A stretch of 64,000 nt of DNA, from assembly GCA_902796835.1 (NCBI GenBank), contig CADBQP010000007.1, positions 1 through 64,000 on the forward strand, in the 5' to 3' direction. How positions within the stretch are numbered: the stretch's first letter is position 1; every line of letters begins with the position of its first letter. Below are positions 61,897-64,000 of this stretch, piece by piece. The notes beneath the pieces were generated by a model. That model was given only the letters and a program-made list of their open reading frames with translations, had not been told where the DNA came from and searched no databases. The DNA is from an uncultured Bacteroidales bacterium. Lineage in GTDB: Bacteria; Bacteroidota; Bacteroidia; Bacteroidales; Bacteroidaceae. Both the position numbers and the translations under genes were made by a program.

Positions 61897-64000
61897 TTAT
61901 TTTTCCGCTATCTCGTAGTCGCCTGCCTCGTCAAGAATTATTTGCTGCAATTTGACCAGAGGTATGGGCTCGCCACTAAATGTTACGTCGGCTTCGCCCG
62001 TCTCGAGCACCACATTGACGTGATCCACACCCTCTATGGATGCGAGTGCATGCTCCACATGTTTGCGGCAGTTTTGGCACATCATGCCTTTCACTACATA
62101 AGTTTTTTTTGTCATGGTTCTAATTTCTTTTATTGGCTCAAGTGTTACTGTTGTCTGCGAAGTGCTGGCATTCCATAGCTTCGCCCTGCGTAGCCTGAGG
62201 CTATTTGTTACCACGCTCACCGAGCTCAACGCCATGCAAATGCTCCCCACCATGGGACTCACCAGCCCGAAAGCTGCTACGGGCACAGCCACCAAATTGT
62301 AGGCAAAGGCCCAGAAAAGGTTTTGGCGAATGGTGTTCACTGTGTGGCGCGAGAGGTCTATGAGCTGCGGAATTTTTGTGAGTTCGCCGCTCATGATTGT
62401 CACCATTGCAGCTTGCATGGCCACATCAGTGCCCTGGCCCATAGCCACACTCAGGTCGGCTGCTGCCAAGGCCGCACTGTCGTTAATGCCATCGCCTACC
62501 ATAGCCACTTTGTGACCGTTGCTTTGGAGTTGGCGCACGCTTTCGATTTTCTGCTCGGGCAGGGCTTCGGCTACGAACGAGGTGACGCCAGCCGCTCTGG
62601 CCACTCTCTCGGCGCGCTCTGCCTTATCGCCCGTGAGCATAAGGGTTGCAATGCCGCGACGGCTAAGTTCCGCAACGGCATCGGGCGAAGTGGGCTTCAT
62701 GCGGTCGGTCTTCGTGTCGTGGTCAAAGCGTCCGTCGAAGCCTCCCTCTGTGAGAGTTCCAGTTTTGTCGAATACAACAGTGTCTATATAGCAGGCTGTT
62801 TCGAGCGCCTCGGCACCTTTAATGAGTATGCCGTGACGCACACCTTGGCCGATGGCTACCATCAGTGCCGTAGGCGTGGCAAGTCCCAGTGCACAGGGGC
62901 AGGCTATTACTAGCACACTCAGCGCTGCCAGCAATCCGCGCTGCAGATTGTCTGTTCCCCCGACAAGAAGCCATGCAACGAGGGTGAGCAGACTCACGCC
63001 CACCATGGCGGGCACAAAGACCGCTGCCACCTTGTCCACCATGCGTTGCACGTGCGGACGGCTGCCCTCAGCCTCGCGCATCATGGCCACAATGCGTTCC
63101 AGCGCAGTGTCGGCACCAGTGCGCTCCACTTTGTATTCAAGCGCAGTGGCACCGTTTCTCGTGCCAGCAAACACTTTATCTCCATCGTGCTTGACAACCA
63201 TCTCCGGCTCGCCCGTCAGCATGCTTTCGTCAACTTTTGCACCTTCATGTGTGGCCACACCGTCGGCAGCCAGACGTTCGCCGGCTGCAGCCAGCAGCAC
63301 GTCGCCAACGGCCACAGCGCTCAGCTGTCGCGTCTCGTAGCGCCCCTCAGCATTTTTAACGCTTACCACGCTTGGACGCAGTCCCATAAGGCTGCGAATG
63401 GCAGCTTGTGTGCCTCGCTTGGCACGCTCTTCAAGCATGCGGCCCAACATAATAAAGGCTACAATGCCTGCCGCTGATTCAAAATAAAGGTGGGGCGACA
63501 CAATTTTTGGAAAAAACAAATCAATCGTCGACATTCCCCATGCCACCGATGTAGATAGCGCCACTAACGTGTCCATATTCGACGTTCCTCGAAGCAGCTG
63601 GCGCACTGCATTGACGATAAATTGTCTTCCAAACACAAAAACAGCCACTGCAGCAAACAACATTTGCACTAAGCCCGTAAGGAGAGAGTGCTCCATCGAC
63701 ATACTCACAATCATGATGGCTGCCCAACAAAAAAAAGCGCCCATCGTGCTCCATTTCAGCCGTACGAAAGATCTTTGGCGAATAGTGTCGGCCATAGTGT
63801 GGTCGGATTCGAGCAGCAGGTCGTATCCCGCCTGTTGCACCGCACGTCTTAGTGAGGCTGGCGAGCATTGGCTGGGATTAAACACCACGTGTGCAGTTCC
63901 GTCTGCAAAGTTCACGGTAGCATGCTCCACACCTTGTGAACGCTTCAACGCTTTCTCCACATGAAGTGCGCAGGCAGCACACGACATGCCCAACACCGGA
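61897..64000 (-). CDS. CopA-like copper P-type ATPase, N-domain missing (5' end beyond window)
   Basis: The frame runs off the right edge, so the N-terminus is incomplete; GTG at 63996 is an in-frame Val of PVLGMSCAAC, not a start. The N-terminal HMA has the CAAC metal site. The six-plus-two helix transporter has the CPC copper site in IACPCALGLATP, the actuator TGE in MLTGEPEMV and the phosphorylation DKTGT (codons 62755-62769). Only about 16 residues separate DKTGTLTEGG from MKPTSPDAV, where CopA normally carries a nucleotide-binding domain of 100 or more residues. The hinge GDGINDS is present. A second HMA with CQNC ends the protein. There is no frameshift. Confidence 0.82.
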   Translation of the reverse strand, partial: PVLGMSCAACALHVEKALKRSQGVEHATVNFADGTAHVVFNPSQCSPASLRRAVQQAGYDLLLESDHTMADTIRQRSFVRLKWSTMGAFFCWAAIMIVSMSMEHSLLTGLVQMLFAAVAVFVFGRQFIVNAVRQLLRGTSNMDTLVALSTSVAWGMSTIDLFFPKIVSPHLYFESAAGIVAFIMLGRMLEERAKRGTQAAIRSLMGLRPSVVSVKNAEGRYETRQLSAVAVGDVLLAAAGERLAADGVATHEGAKVDESMLTGEPEMVVKHDGDKVFAGTRNGATALEYKVERTGADTALERIVAMMREAEGSRPHVQRMVDKVAAVFVPAMVGVSLLTLVAWLLVGGTDNLQRGLLAALSVLVIACPCALGLATPTALMVAIGQGVRHGILIKGAEALETACYIDTVVFDKTGTLTEGGFDGRFDHDTKTDRMKPTSPDAVAELSRRGIATLMLTGDKAERAERVARAAGVTSFVAEALPEQKIESVRQLQSNGHKVAMVGDGINDSAALAAADLSVAMGQGTDVAMQAAMVTIMSGELTKIPQLIDLSRHTVNTIRQNLFWAFAYNLVAVPVAAFGLVSPMVGSICMALSSVSVVTNSLRLRRAKLWNASTSQTTVTLEPIKEIRTMTKKTYVVKGMMCQNCRKHVEHALASIEGVDHVNVVLETGEADVTFSGEPIPLVKLQQIILDEAGDYEIAEK

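Overview
The window is a dense, mostly housekeeping stretch of a Bacteroidota chromosome, most likely Bacteroidales and plausibly near Prevotellaceae. The evidence is promoters of the TTTG-N19-TAnnTTTG type, an operon-rich layout, lipoproteins with short Bacteroidales-type leaders, a Bacteroidales-type sialic-acid operon, a Tgt without zinc cysteines, and gene content without rRNA or phage. There are 47 protein genes (one cut at the right edge, one uncertain tail at the left edge) and one tRNA (Tyr).

Layout. 0.4-7.5 kb (+): lipoate ligase and the whole glycine cleavage system (lplA, gcvT, gcvH, gcvPA, gcvPB, lpd), with a folded intergenic RNA candidate between gcvH and gcvPA. 7.7-15.4 kb (-): tig-clpP-clpX, pgk, then an orphan substrate-binding lipoprotein with a large TPR protein. 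16-21.3 kb (-): sialic-acid catabolism (nanA, a mutarotase-symporter fusion, an AGE epimerase, YhcH). 21.5-23.8 kb (+): ThiE-like, mazG, ispE. 23.9-30.7 kb (-): recQ, glnS, a TPR protein, a HisC-like protein lacking its catalytic residues, and a lipoprotein. 31-32.5 kb (-): mlaE-mlaF. 32.8-40.7 kb (+): clpC, lepA, ftsE, lysC-lysA. 40.8-42.3 kb (-): recF and a DUF721 gene. 42.6-54.6 kb (+): a TPR membrane protein, ribH, tRNA-Tyr, a lipoprotein nuclease, AddAB-type helicase-nuclease, a B3/4 protein, and a large receiver plus PEP-synthase-type ATP-grasp protein. 54.7-60.9 kb (-): a DEAD-box helicase and lon-tgt-lptG. 61.1-64 kb: TrmN6-like methyltransferase (+) and a CopA-like copper ATPase (-) that appears to lack its nucleotide-binding domain.

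The most unusual signal is not a gene. It is a family of 21-bp-period, doubly palindromic repeat arrays in at least six intergenic gaps (about 7.5, 15.7, 23.9, 32.65, 40.75 and 51.6 kb). Units carry TTTAAA and an ATCTCSGAGAT-type dyad, and a second unit type carries GTTGGCT arms. They keep strict 21-nt phase, often sit at gene ends, and can fold as bidirectional terminators. The other leading observations are the CopA without an N-domain, the HisC-like pseudoenzyme, the receiver-ATP-grasp fusion, and the three-way-junction RNA candidate upstream of gcvPA.
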